Under the pieces are notes generated by a model that did no database searches, was not told the DNA's origin, and saw nothing but the letters and a program-made list of their open reading frames with translations. Below, piece after piece: positions 52,301 through 64,000 of a stretch of 64,000 bases of DNA. Numbering within the stretch: position 1 is the first letter of the stretch; each line of letters starts with the position of its first letter. The position numbers were made by a program, and so were the translations under genes. The stretch lies in contig NZ_CP097218.1 in the NCBI RefSeq assembly GCF_023373525.1, positions 2,542,001-2,606,000 on the forward strand, written 5' to 3'. This DNA comes from Brachybacterium kimchii (GTDB lineage: Bacteria; Actinomycetota; Actinomycetes; Actinomycetales; Dermabacteraceae).

Positions 52301-53602
52301 TCAGACGGTGATCGCCGACGTGAGCTGATCCAGCAGGTCCTTCCCGGCGGTCTTAGTGTCGGTGCGGCCGAACAGGAGGTCCTCCCCGCACCGCGTGAGG
52401 ATGTCCTCGAACTGGCCGCCGCCCTGCGGCGTGATGACGGGGGCGTCGCCCAGCTCGTCCGCGATCGACTCGATGAAGTCGACGGCCTTGATGTCGGCGT
52501 CGGTGAGGTCGTCCGCGATGGCCTCGCGGACCGTCAGGTTGGCGGGCACGCCGCGCTCGGCGAGCAGCAGCTTGCCCGCGTCCTCGCTGTTGACGAGCCA
52601 GTCGACGAAGGCGACGGCCTGCTCCTCGGCGGTCGTCTTCGCGGAGACCGCGAAGTACATCGAGGCCTTGTACCAGAGCTGCGCGTCGGCGGCCTTGCCG
52701 GTCATCGACGGCATGCGCAGCACGTGCACCTTCCCGCCCGCGGCGGTGTCGTAGGCGACGACCTGATTGGACCAGGCGACCTGGAGGGCGCACTTGCCGG
52801 TGGCGAACAGGGACTGGTCCACGGACTGGCCTGCCTCCTCCACCGACACGGACGCGTCGGGCGCGGCCTTCGTCTCCTGCAGGGACTTCGCGTACGCGAA
52901 GAACTTCTCGGCATCCTCGGCGGCGAAGCCGGCGCCGTCGGCCGCGTACTGGTCCTTGCCTAGCTGGCGCATGTACACCTGGAAGGTCGCCTGGACCAGG
53001 CCGATCTGCTGGAGCCCGTAGACGCCGTCGTCGGTGGCCTTCGTGATGTCTGCGGCGAGGGATGCGAGGTCGTCCCAGGTCCAGGTGGTGTCGTCGGGCA
53101 GGTCGATGCCCGCGTCCTCGAACACGGCGGCGTTCGCGAGCAGCACCGGTGCGTTGATGCCGGCGTTGATGGCGAGAAGCCCCTTGTCCGGCACCTCGCC
53201 CGCCACGACGGAGCTGTCCTCGAAGTCGCCCGTCTCAAGACCGGCCTTCTCGAGGTCGAGCAGCGCGCCGCGGTTGCCGTACTCGCTGAGGTACTTCTCG
53301 TCCATCTGGACGACGTCCGGCATGTCGCCGCCGGCGACCTGCGTGGCGAGCTTGTCCCAGTAGCCCGACCAGTCGGCCGGCTCGGCGGAGATGCTCAGAT
53401 CGGGCTCCGCCTTGCCATAGGCGTCGATGGCGCCACGGGTGGCCTTGTCGCGCACGGCGTTCCCCCACCACATGAACCGGAGGGAGGAGGAGCCGTCGCC
53501 GCCCGAGGTCTCCGAGCTCGAGCGGTTGGGGCCGCAGGCGGCCAGGGTCAGCGCCGTGGGGACGGCGAGGGTGAGGGCGAGGGCTTCGCGTCGGGTGTGC
53601 AC
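52301..53602 (-). CDS. sugar ABC transporter substrate-binding lipoprotein
   Basis: 433 residues with a signal sequence and lipobox (LTLAAC, Cys about 22). The mature protein begins with a disordered Ser/Gly linker and then LRFMWWGNAVRDKAT. GTG at 53602 is chosen because GAAGGAG precedes it and it puts the signal peptide at the right place. It leads the operon of two permeases, two dehydrogenases, UxaE and the GH106-like enzyme. A close paralogue, which I judge to be about 60% identical by eye, lies directly upstream. No ATPase gene is present. Confidence 0.9.
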   Translation of the reverse strand: MHTRREALALTLAVPTALTLAACGPNRSSSETSGGDGSSSLRFMWWGNAVRDKATRGAIDAYGKAEPDLSISAEPADWSGYWDKLATQVAGGDMPDVVQMDEKYLSEYGNRGALLDLEKAGLETGDFEDSSVVAGEVPDKGLLAINAGINAPVLLANAAVFEDAGIDLPDDTTWTWDDLASLAADITKATDDGVYGLQQIGLVQATFQVYMRQLGKDQYAADGAGFAAEDAEKFFAYAKSLQETKAAPDASVSVEEAGQSVDQSLFATGKCALQVAWSNQVVAYDTAAGGKVHVLRMPSMTGKAADAQLWYKASMYFAVSAKTTAEEQAVAFVDWLVNSEDAGKLLLAERGVPANLTVREAIADDLTDADIKAVDFIESIADELGDAPVITPQGGGQFEDILTRCGEDLLFGRTDTKTAGKDLLDQLTSAITV

Positions 53603-53983
53603 GTGATCTCCTTCGATCAGGGCTTCTGCGCGGTGGGTGGGTGACATGGGTGGATGTCCGGTGAGCGGGTCGTTCGCGTTCGACGCCGCTGAGTGGGAAC
53701 GGTGCCGGAGCCGGCGGGCGGAGTCTTCGTGGTGCGTTCCGCGGAATGTGCGGGGCCGGTTCCGACGGCTGCGCGGGGGTTCTGCGGAGGATCAGCACGG
53801 TCCGCGGCGACCGTGCGATCGGCAGATTCTAAGCAGAGGGGACCGTCCGAATGCAAACGTTCTCATCCGCCGGGAAGACGCGGTCACCCTGACCTGGGAG
53901 AGCGCTGTCCAGCCGGTCATGGCGCAAGGCCGACATACCGCCCGTCATCCGACCCGCACCAGGGGCCACCACGATCATTCGGC
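53603..53983. other. intergenic region between paralogous binding-protein genes
   Basis: 381 bases without a credible gene. It contains a promoter with a LacI-type operator for the downstream operon, listed separately. I see no clear terminator for the upstream paralogue. Confidence 0.5.
53826..53865 (-). promoter_or_regulatory. promoter and LacI-type operator of the second ABC operon
   Basis: On the minus strand TTGCAT (53856-53851) and TAGAAT (53831-53826) are 19 bases apart, and a TG precedes the -10 box. The palindrome-like TGCAAACGTTCTCA (plus-strand reading, 53852-53865) overlaps the -35 box. The ORF start lies about 220 bases further on. Confidence 0.5.
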
Positions 53984-55288
53984 TCATCCGAGCTGCCCCT
54001 CGGCTTCGGTGACGGCGGTGCTGCTCGCGTCGGACGGCTTCGCCCGCCCGAAGAGGACGTCCTCCATGTGCCTGCCGAGGGCGTCGTTCACGGCGCTGCC
54101 GCCCGGAGGGGTGATCACCGGCGCATCCCCCAGTTCGTCGGCGATGGCCTCGATGAAGTCGACCGCCTTCAGGTCGGAGTCGGTGAGGTCGCCCTCGATG
54201 GCCCTGCGCACCGTGAGGTTCGCGGGGACGCCCCGCTCCGCGAGGAGGATCTTCCCTGCGTCGGTCGAGTTCACGAGCCAATCGACGAATGCCATGGCCG
54301 CCCCCTGCTGCGCGGACCTGGCCGCGACCGCGAAGTACATCGAGGCCTTGTACCAGAGCTTCACATCGGCGGACTTCCCCGTCATCGACGGCATGCGCAG
54401 CACCTTCACCGTGCCGCCGAGCGCCGTGTCGTTGCTGACCACCTGGTTCGACCACGCGAGCTGGAGACCGCACTTGCCGGTGGCGAACAGCGTCTGATCG
54501 ACGGACTTCCCCGTCTCCTCGACGGCGACCGAGGCCCCGGGCGCCGCCCCGGTGTTCTGGAGCTCGAGGGCGAACTCCATCCACTGCTGCAGCTGTGCGG
54601 CCGTGAAGCCGAGGCCCTCGTCAGCGAACTTCTCCGCTCCGAGCTGGCGGAGGTAGACGCTGAGTGCGGGATCGCCGGCGGCGCCGAGCTGCTGCACGCC
54701 GAAGGTGCCGTCGGGAGTCGCCTTCGTGATCGCGGCGGACATGTCGACGAGCTCGTCCCAGGTCCATGAGCCGTCGTCGGGGAGGTCCACGCCGGCCGCG
54801 TCGAAGACATCGGGATTGGCCAGCAGCACCGGGGCGTTCACGCCCGCGTTCAGCGCAAAGAGCCCGTCGTCGACCATGCCGGCGTCCAGTGCCGACGGAT
54901 CGAACTCGGAGGTGTCCACGTCGGTGTCCTTGAGGTTCAGGAGGATGCCCCGACTGGAGTACTCGCTGAGGTAGGACTCGTCCATCTGGATGAGGTCGGG
55001 CACGTCCCCGCCGGCCACCTGGGTGGCGAGCTTGTCCCAGTAGCCCGACCAGTCGGTGGGCTCATCGGAGATGCTCACCTCGGGATGCGCGGAGTGATAC
55101 GTCGAGATGGTCTTGCGCGTGGCCTTGTCGCGCACGGCGTTGCCCCACCAGGCGAAACGCAGCGTGCCGGAGTCTGAGGCGCCGGATCCACCGGACGAAC
55201 CGCCAGGAGCGTTCGGACCGCAGGCGGCGAGGCCTCCCAGGCTCGCCAGAGCCAAGGGCGCTGCGAGGACGGTGCGACGTGAGGGCAT
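53984..55288 (-). CDS. sugar ABC transporter substrate-binding lipoprotein, stand-alone paralogue
   Basis: 434 residues. Twin arginines (PSRRTVLAA), a hydrophobic stretch and lipobox GLAAC (Cys about 23) mark a lipid-anchored binding protein. Long blocks are the same as in the 52301 gene, for example DWSGYWDKLATQVAGGD and LRMPSMTGK, so the two arose by duplication. It has its own promoter and is not followed by permeases of its own; it probably feeds the same permease pair with a different or overlapping ligand range. AAGGAG precedes the ATG. Confidence 0.88.
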   Translation of the reverse strand: MPSRRTVLAAPLALASLGGLAACGPNAPGGSSGGSGASDSGTLRFAWWGNAVRDKATRKTISTYHSAHPEVSISDEPTDWSGYWDKLATQVAGGDVPDLIQMDESYLSEYSSRGILLNLKDTDVDTSEFDPSALDAGMVDDGLFALNAGVNAPVLLANPDVFDAAGVDLPDDGSWTWDELVDMSAAITKATPDGTFGVQQLGAAGDPALSVYLRQLGAEKFADEGLGFTAAQLQQWMEFALELQNTGAAPGASVAVEETGKSVDQTLFATGKCGLQLAWSNQVVSNDTALGGTVKVLRMPSMTGKSADVKLWYKASMYFAVAARSAQQGAAMAFVDWLVNSTDAGKILLAERGVPANLTVRRAIEGDLTDSDLKAVDFIEAIADELGDAPVITPPGGSAVNDALGRHMEDVLFGRAKPSDASSTAVTEAEGQLG

Positions 55289-55412
55289 GGCGATCTCCTT
55301 CGATCTTCGCCGCCAGGTGCGGCGCAGCTGACGATCCACGTGAGCCCGGCGATCTTCGGGACAGCTGCGCGACGGGAGGCCGCGGCGTCGTGAAGCCATC
55401 CGCGCCGCATGC

Positions 55413-55431
55413 GCGGGAAGCGCTCTCCCGC
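55413..55431. repeat. inverted repeat in the leader of the binding-protein gene
   Basis: GCGGGA and TCCCGC arms flank the seven bases AGCGCTC. The core resembles LacI-family sites with an AGCGCT centre. It lies downstream of the promoter, about 125 bases before the start codon. Confidence 0.4.
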
Positions 55432-55465
55432 GTCCTGGAGTACCCCGCTCACTGAATCGAGGACG

Positions 55466-55494
55466 AGCGTATGCGCAACTCTGAAACGTGTAAA
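55466..55494 (-). promoter_or_regulatory. promoter with overlapping LacI-type site
   Basis: TTTACA (55494-55489) and TACGCT (55471-55466) on the minus strand, 17 bases apart. The -35 box runs into CGTTTCA, giving the LacI-like TTTACACGTTTCA. It drives the stand-alone binding-protein gene. Confidence 0.55.
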
Positions 55495-55709
55495 GCCCTC
55501 GATGCCGAATCGTGACCGCACCCCGTACGGCCACGCAGACCGCCTCCACGCGATGCACCAGGGAGCCGTCAGAGCACTTCCGGGCGCTCGACGGGGGCCG
55601 GCGCCAGAGCCGCCACGCGTCCAGCCTCGAGAGCCCGCTCGCCGGACCAGGCTCGCCGGCGGCACACAAGCCACCGACAACACACGGGATCGGGCTATGG
55701 ACGCGGAAA

Positions 55710-55789
55710 AGGGTTGTGGCTCGTCACCGCGCTCCACCCGAACCCGATCAATCGAGTCCGAGGAGCAGCTGGCAACGAGCCACAACCCT
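55710..55789 (-). terminator. rRNA operon terminator with a 15-bp stem
   Basis: AGGGTTGTGGCTCGT at 55710-55724 is complementary to 55775-55789. On the minus strand the second arm is followed by TTTTCC. The loop of about 50 bases is unusually long for an intrinsic terminator. Confidence 0.65.
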
Positions 55790-55802
55790 CTCCACAAAAA
55801 AT

Positions 55803-55919
55803 GTCCGGCGGCGTCCTACTCTCCCACACCCTCCCGAGTGCAGTACCATCGGCGCAGAAGGGCTTAGCTACCGGGTTCGGAATGGAACCGGGCGTTTCCC
55901 CAACGCTATGACCGCCGTA
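55803..55919 (-). rRNA. rrf: 5S ribosomal RNA
   Basis: About 117 bases with the actinobacterial 5S pattern on the minus strand: a 5' end beginning ACGGCGGTCATAGC, the internal GGTTCCATTCCGAACCCGG and a 3' end complementary to the 5' end (GCCGCCGG). It is the last gene of the operon, about 110 bases after 23S. Ends are estimated to a few bases. Confidence 0.93.
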
Positions 55920-56031
55920 ACACCACGAGACAACACCAACCCACCACACCCCCACACAAAGAAGGGGCCCGGGGGTTGTTTCCCGAGAACCACACAGTAG
56001 ACGCGAGCACAGCACACAATTCTCAAAATTT

Positions 56032-60988
<4,957 letters not shown>

Positions 60989-61058
60989 AAATGAAAAACT
61001 ATAATCCCGACAAAACAAACGACTAGCACATTCATATAAATCTGCTACATCATCCGTC

Positions 61059-61118
61059 ATGCCAAAACAAAAAATTTGGCATCAACAAACAGACACGCTA
61101 TTGAGATCTCAAACAACA
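61059..61118 (-). promoter_or_regulatory. rRNA leader: hairpin and antitermination element
   Basis: ATGCCAAA at 61059-61066 pairs with TTTGGCAT at 61075-61082. Just upstream, on the minus strand, TGTTGTTTGAGATCTCAATA (61118-61099) resembles the boxA-type leader motif repeated in the operon's spacers. The region from 60990 to 61170 is much richer in A+T than the rest of the window outside rRNA. Confidence 0.5.
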
Positions 61119-61172
61119 CGCGCACTCAGCGATCCGCACCCTTCCGGGCCTTCTCTCCGAGGCAACCCCTAA

Positions 61173-61202
61173 AGCTTAGGAGCAACCGGTTCTCCATGTC
61201 AA
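61173..61202 (-). promoter_or_regulatory. rRNA promoter, proximal
   Basis: TTGACA (61202-61197), a perfect -35 box, 18 bases, then TAAGCT (61178-61173). About 185 bases before the 16S gene. Confidence 0.65.
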
Positions 61203-61329
61203 CTCGGCACCCTGTGATCTGGGCTACCGCCGAAACTGACTATTAGATTAACCGGAGCGCCCGATCCATCCGAGAAACCAGAAACAACATTTCCGATCCC
61301 CCGAACCTGTCGGCCGGGCACGAGGTAAT

Positions 61330-61358
61330 AACTTACGCACCCCGAGCCCCCACGTCAA
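61330..61358 (-). promoter_or_regulatory. rRNA promoter, distal
   Basis: TTGACG (61358-61353), 17 bases, then TAAGTT (61335-61330). With the proximal promoter it forms a tandem pair about 155 bases apart. A 13-base perfect palindrome, CCACGTGACGTGG (61391-61403), lies 33 bases upstream. Confidence 0.6.
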
Positions 61359-61390
61359 CTCCACAGCCCCTGGTCAGAGCGTGTTCTGCA

Positions 61391-61403
61391 CCACGTGACG
61401 TGG
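61391..61403. promoter_or_regulatory. perfect palindrome upstream of the distal rRNA promoter
   Basis: CCACGTGACGTGG reads the same on both strands around a central base. It could bind a regulator of the rRNA promoter or lie in the 3' region of the glycosyltransferase transcript without function. Confidence 0.35.
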
Positions 61404-61466
61404 GGCGCTCGGCCCCGTCCGGGCCTGAGGGCCCGCACGGTGCCCTCGGGTCCTGGGCACGTGTGC

Positions 61467-62828
61467 CTACCGGACACCGCCTCCGTGCCCGGTGCCGGCG
61501 TCGTGTCCCTGCGTGGCGCCTTCCCTGCGCCAGCGGCGCATGACGCCGAACTTGGTGACCGTCGCGATCACCATCGACCCGCCCAGGATCACCGTCTGCA
61601 CGGCGGTGGGGGCCTGCGGCCACGTGCTGTCGAGCAGCAGGAGTGCGCCGGCGCTGAGCGCCCAGGTGAGCACGAGCAGGGCCAGGCCCTGGAGCTGATG
61701 CCACAGGGCCCCTTCGCGCTCACGGATCCCGAAGGTCCAGGAGCGGTTGGCGCTCGTGTTCACGATGGTCGCGACCAGCAGCGCGAGGACGTTCGCCGCC
61801 TGGGCCCCCATGCCGAGCAGTCCGTGCAGGGCGGCGAAGCCCGCGAGATGCAGCAGCGTGCTCGCGACTCCTACCGCGGCGAAGCGCATCACCTGGCCGC
61901 CGGTCTGCCCCGAGGGCATGGTCCTTCCCAGCCGGCGGCGGATCCCATCGACCCCGAGCTCCCCCGAGCGCAGCGAGCGTCGGACGCGCAGCACGCCCCG
62001 GATGTCGTCGAGGGCCGTCCCCACCACATCCACCCGGGAGTCGGGGTCGTCGTACCAGTCGACGGGCACCTCGTGGATGCGCAGCCCGCTGCGCTCGGCG
62101 AGCACCAGGAGCTCCGTGTCGAAGAACCAGGCGGGGTCCTCGACGAGGGGCAGGATCTCCCGGGCGACGTCGGCGCGGATCGCCTTGAACCCGCATTGCG
62201 CATCGGTGAAGCCGGCGCCGAGCGCGACCGACAGCCCGGCGTTGTAGCAGCGGGAGATGAACTCGCGCTTGGTCCCCCGCACCACTCGTGACGAGCGGTG
62301 CAGGCGGGTGCCGATGGCGAGGTCCGAGTGCCCCGACATGAGTGGCGCGACGAGGGGCCAGAGGGCGTCGAGGTCCGTCGAGAGGTCGACGTCCATATAG
62401 GCGAGGACGAGCGCGCCCGACGCGGACCAGGTGGACTTGAGCGCGCGCCCGCGTCCCTTCCGGTCCAGGTGGACGGCGCGCACCCGATCGGGCATGCGCT
62501 CCTCGAGGTCGGCGGCGATCTCCCGCGTGCCGTCCGTGCTGCCGTTGTCGGCGACCGTGATCCGGAACGGGTACGGGAAGGTCGAGCGCAGGTGCCGGTC
62601 CAGGCGCTCCACGCACGCCTCGATCGTGTGGCGCTCGTTGAGGACCGGGACCACCACGTCCAGCACCGTCGTCCCGGGCTCCGCGCTCACCAGGGGACGG
62701 GCCTGGGGCTGGTCCTGGGGTGTCTGCGCCGAGGGGTCGTGGCCCCCGACGCGGGAGCCCGGGACGGTGTCCGCGTCGTCGGCCCCGGCGGAGAGGCCGC
62801 CCGCGCTTCGTGCGAGGTCCAGGGTCAT
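61467..62828 (-). CDS. GT2 glycosyltransferase fused to a GtrA-like membrane domain
   Basis: 453 residues. The first part (about 50-290) is a family 2 glycosyltransferase of the dolichyl- or polyprenyl-phosphate mannose synthase type, with VVPVLNERHTIEAC, VADNGSTDGT and MDVDLSTD (the metal-binding DxD) near residue 148. The second part (about 320-440) has four membrane segments of the GtrA family, ending in FGVMRRW. The enzyme should load a sugar from a nucleotide donor onto a polyprenyl phosphate, with GtrA helping to flip it. The ATG overlaps the stop of the upstream GT39-like gene (ATGA), so the two are coupled and probably glycosylate an envelope component. Confidence 0.88.
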   Translation of the reverse strand: MTLDLARSAGGLSAGADDADTVPGSRVGGHDPSAQTPQDQPQARPLVSAEPGTTVLDVVVPVLNERHTIEACVERLDRHLRSTFPYPFRITVADNGSTDGTREIAADLEERMPDRVRAVHLDRKGRGRALKSTWSASGALVLAYMDVDLSTDLDALWPLVAPLMSGHSDLAIGTRLHRSSRVVRGTKREFISRCYNAGLSVALGAGFTDAQCGFKAIRADVAREILPLVEDPAWFFDTELLVLAERSGLRIHEVPVDWYDDPDSRVDVVGTALDDIRGVLRVRRSLRSGELGVDGIRRRLGRTMPSGQTGGQVMRFAAVGVASTLLHLAGFAALHGLLGMGAQAANVLALLVATIVNTSANRSWTFGIREREGALWHQLQGLALLVLTWALSAGALLLLDSTWPQAPTAVQTVILGGSMVIATVTKFGVMRRWRREGATQGHDAGTGHGGGVR

Positions 62829-64000
62829 GACGCCTCCTGGGTGCTCGTGGAGCTCGAGACGGGCTGGGTGAGGTCGTAGAACGTGGAGTCGCCGATGGTG
62901 ACCTCCTTGTAGTTCTCGCTCGCCCACTCGACGATCTCGCTCGCGGAGTCCGAGCCGCCGTTCTGCTGGCCGAAGCCGCTGCTGGCGAGCAGGTAGTGGA
63001 TCTGGCCGTCCTCGACGTACTGCTGGAACTGCTCGAGGGTGGGGCTCGGGTCGGATCCGTTGAACCCGCCGATGGCCATCACCGGCTCCTCGCTCGCCAG
63101 CTGCATGCCCGCGGCGCTCTGGCTGCCGACGGCCGCGGCGACCCAGGTGTACTGATCGGCGTCGGCGGTGAGGGCGTCGACGACGTCCTGGTCGGGCTCG
63201 GTGGCATCGAGCAGTCCGCTCATGCCGCCGCCCCCGCCTCCGCCGGGACCGCCGCCCATGGCTCCCTCGGCTCCGCCGGCCGACGGCATCTGGCCCTGCT
63301 GGGACTGCTGCCCCTGGCTCGACTGGCCCTGCTGGGACTGGGAGGACTGGCCGGGAGGAGTACCCATTCCGCCCTGGCCGGTCTGGTTCTGACCGTTCTG
63401 ACTCTGTCCCGTCGTGCCCTGGCCGGTCTGGCCCTGGCCGGTCTGCCCGGTCTGGCCCTGGCCGCCGGGGAAGCCCTGGCCTCCGCCCTGGCCTCCCGGG
63501 CCTCCGCCCATGCCGCCGGGCCCGCCGCCCATGCCGCTGGAGACCGTCGGCCCCGCGGTGATGATCGAGCCAGTCTTGGCCGTGGTCACCGTGCTCACCG
63601 CGTAGGCGGCCTGACCGGCGCCCGCGCTCACGATCGCGCTAGCCAGCAGGGCAGCGAGCAGCGCCCTGCCCATGCGGTGGGCGAAGAGCACGCCGAGCGC
63701 GGCGAGGATGCCCGTGGCGAGCACGAGGATCGCGAGCCACTGCCCGTACTCCGTCTGGCGCTGGAGGAGCACGAAGCCCCAGACGCCGGTGGCGAGCGCG
63801 GCGAGCGCGAGCCCGATCCTGGCGAGCCAGGTGCTGCGGCGCTGCCACAGCTCCCCCGCTCCGGCGCCGACCATCACGGCGATCGCCGGCGACAGGGCCA
63901 CCGTGTAGTACTGGTGGAAGATCCCGGCCATGAAGGAGAACGTCAGGAAGGTGGCGAGGAACCACCCGCCCCACACCATGTGGGAGGCGCGGCGCATATC
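62825..64000 (-). CDS. GT39-like (YkcA/YkcB, ArnT-type) mannosyltransferase, C-terminal part
   Basis: The gene enters from the right edge; 391 or so C-terminal residues are visible. Three or four membrane segments come first (FHQYYTVALSPAIAVMVG, then the TM block), followed by a Gly/Gln/Pro-rich low-complexity stretch of about 105 residues and a globular extracytoplasmic domain (from about residue 260 of the visible part) with EPVMAIGGFNGSDPSP and GQIHYLLAS, typical of the C-terminal domain of YkcA/YkcB-like transferases. Such enzymes use polyprenyl-phosphate sugars as donors. It is co-transcribed with the GT2-GtrA gene, which may make that donor. Confidence 0.82.
   Translation of the reverse strand, partial: DMRRASHMVWGGWFLATFLTFSFMAGIFHQYYTVALSPAIAVMVGAGAGELWQRRSTWLARIGLALAALATGVWGFVLLQRQTEYGQWLAILVLATGILAALGVLFAHRMGRALLAALLASAIVSAGAGQAAYAVSTVTTAKTGSIITAGPTVSSGMGGGPGGMGGGPGGQGGGQGFPGGQGQTGQTGQGQTGQGTTGQSQNGQNQTGQGGMGTPPGQSSQSQQGQSSQGQQSQQGQMPSAGGAEGAMGGGPGGGGGGGMSGLLDATEPDQDVVDALTADADQYTWVAAAVGSQSAAGMQLASEEPVMAIGGFNGSDPSPTLEQFQQYVEDGQIHYLLASSGFGQQNGGSDSASEIVEWASENYKEVTIGDSTFYDLTQPVSSSTSTQEAS

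Larger units (their letters stand above)
55289..55709. other. long promoter/leader region without a gene
   Basis: About 420 bases between the paralogous binding-protein gene and the rRNA terminator. It holds the promoter at 55466-55494 and an inverted repeat at 55413-55431. Short open frames here have no family look. Confidence 0.5.

Noticed and set aside
53637-54769. Plus-strand open frames opposite the paralogous binding protein
   Set aside because: The minus-strand gene has a signal peptide, lipobox and clear homology to its neighbour; the plus frames are compositionally shadows.
63168-63605. Pro/Trp-rich open frames opposite the low-complexity tract
   Set aside because: They are the antisense of the Gly/Gln repeats in the mannosyltransferase and have no independent support.

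Overview
The window is high-GC DNA (roughly 70% or more G+C outside the rRNA genes). Start codons include many GTGs, several mRNAs look leaderless (a TANNNT box 6-7 bases before the start), and the 16S-23S spacer carries no tRNA. Together with the gene families present this points to an actinobacterium, probably of the order Micrococcales; a Brachybacterium-like (Dermabacteraceae) host is my best guess from gene content, not a demonstrated fact. There are no insertion sequences, integrases, CRISPR arrays or tRNA genes in the window.

Layout. 0.1-3 kb: a thiol dioxygenase divergent from a DszC/SfnB-type flavin monooxygenase, followed by an OsmC protein (sulfur and thiol chemistry). 3-7.5 kb: a TIM-barrel sugar isomerase/epimerase, a candidate small RNA with its own terminator, an S9 peptidase and a membrane-anchored, catalytically degenerate relative of zinc metallopeptidases. 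7.8-9.8 kb: a luciferase-like monooxygenase with its FMN reductase. 9.9-13.7 kb: a tightly overlapping run of an SMP-30 lactonase, an unknown protein, a sirtuin and another isomerase/epimerase. 13.7-16.3 kb: an MFS transporter divergent from a 2-hydroxyacid dehydrogenase. 16.3-25.2 kb: a GH3 glycosidase, an APC permease, an isomerase/epimerase and a first sugar ABC importer with a DUF624 protein.

25.2-55.3 kb is a long carbohydrate block. It holds two esterase-like hydrolases, two tandem MFS transporters, a complete L-rhamnose pathway (isomerase, bifunctional aldolase/dehydrogenase, kinase), a LacI regulator next to a GH78 alpha-L-rhamnosidase, a second LacI regulator divergent from uronate isomerase and a fructuronate-reductase-like dehydrogenase, and finally a minus-strand operon with a second sugar ABC importer, two Gfo/Idh/MocA dehydrogenases, a UxaE-type tagaturonate epimerase and a GH106-type rhamnosidase. 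A second, paralogous binding protein lies just upstream. The combination of rhamnose release, rhamnose catabolism and uronate isomerisation, epimerisation and reduction suggests growth on a rhamnose- and uronate-containing plant polymer, such as rhamnogalacturonan or its oligomers. LacI-type palindromes with a central CG recur at the promoters of this block, in three cases inside or on the core promoter. Neither ABC importer has an ATPase gene here, so a shared ATPase elsewhere is likely.

55.7-61.4 kb: one rRNA operon on the minus strand (16S, 23S, 5S) with two visible promoters and a long-stem terminator. 61.5-64 kb: a GT2-GtrA glycosyltransferase fusion and the 3' part of a GT39-like mannosyltransferase that runs off the right edge.
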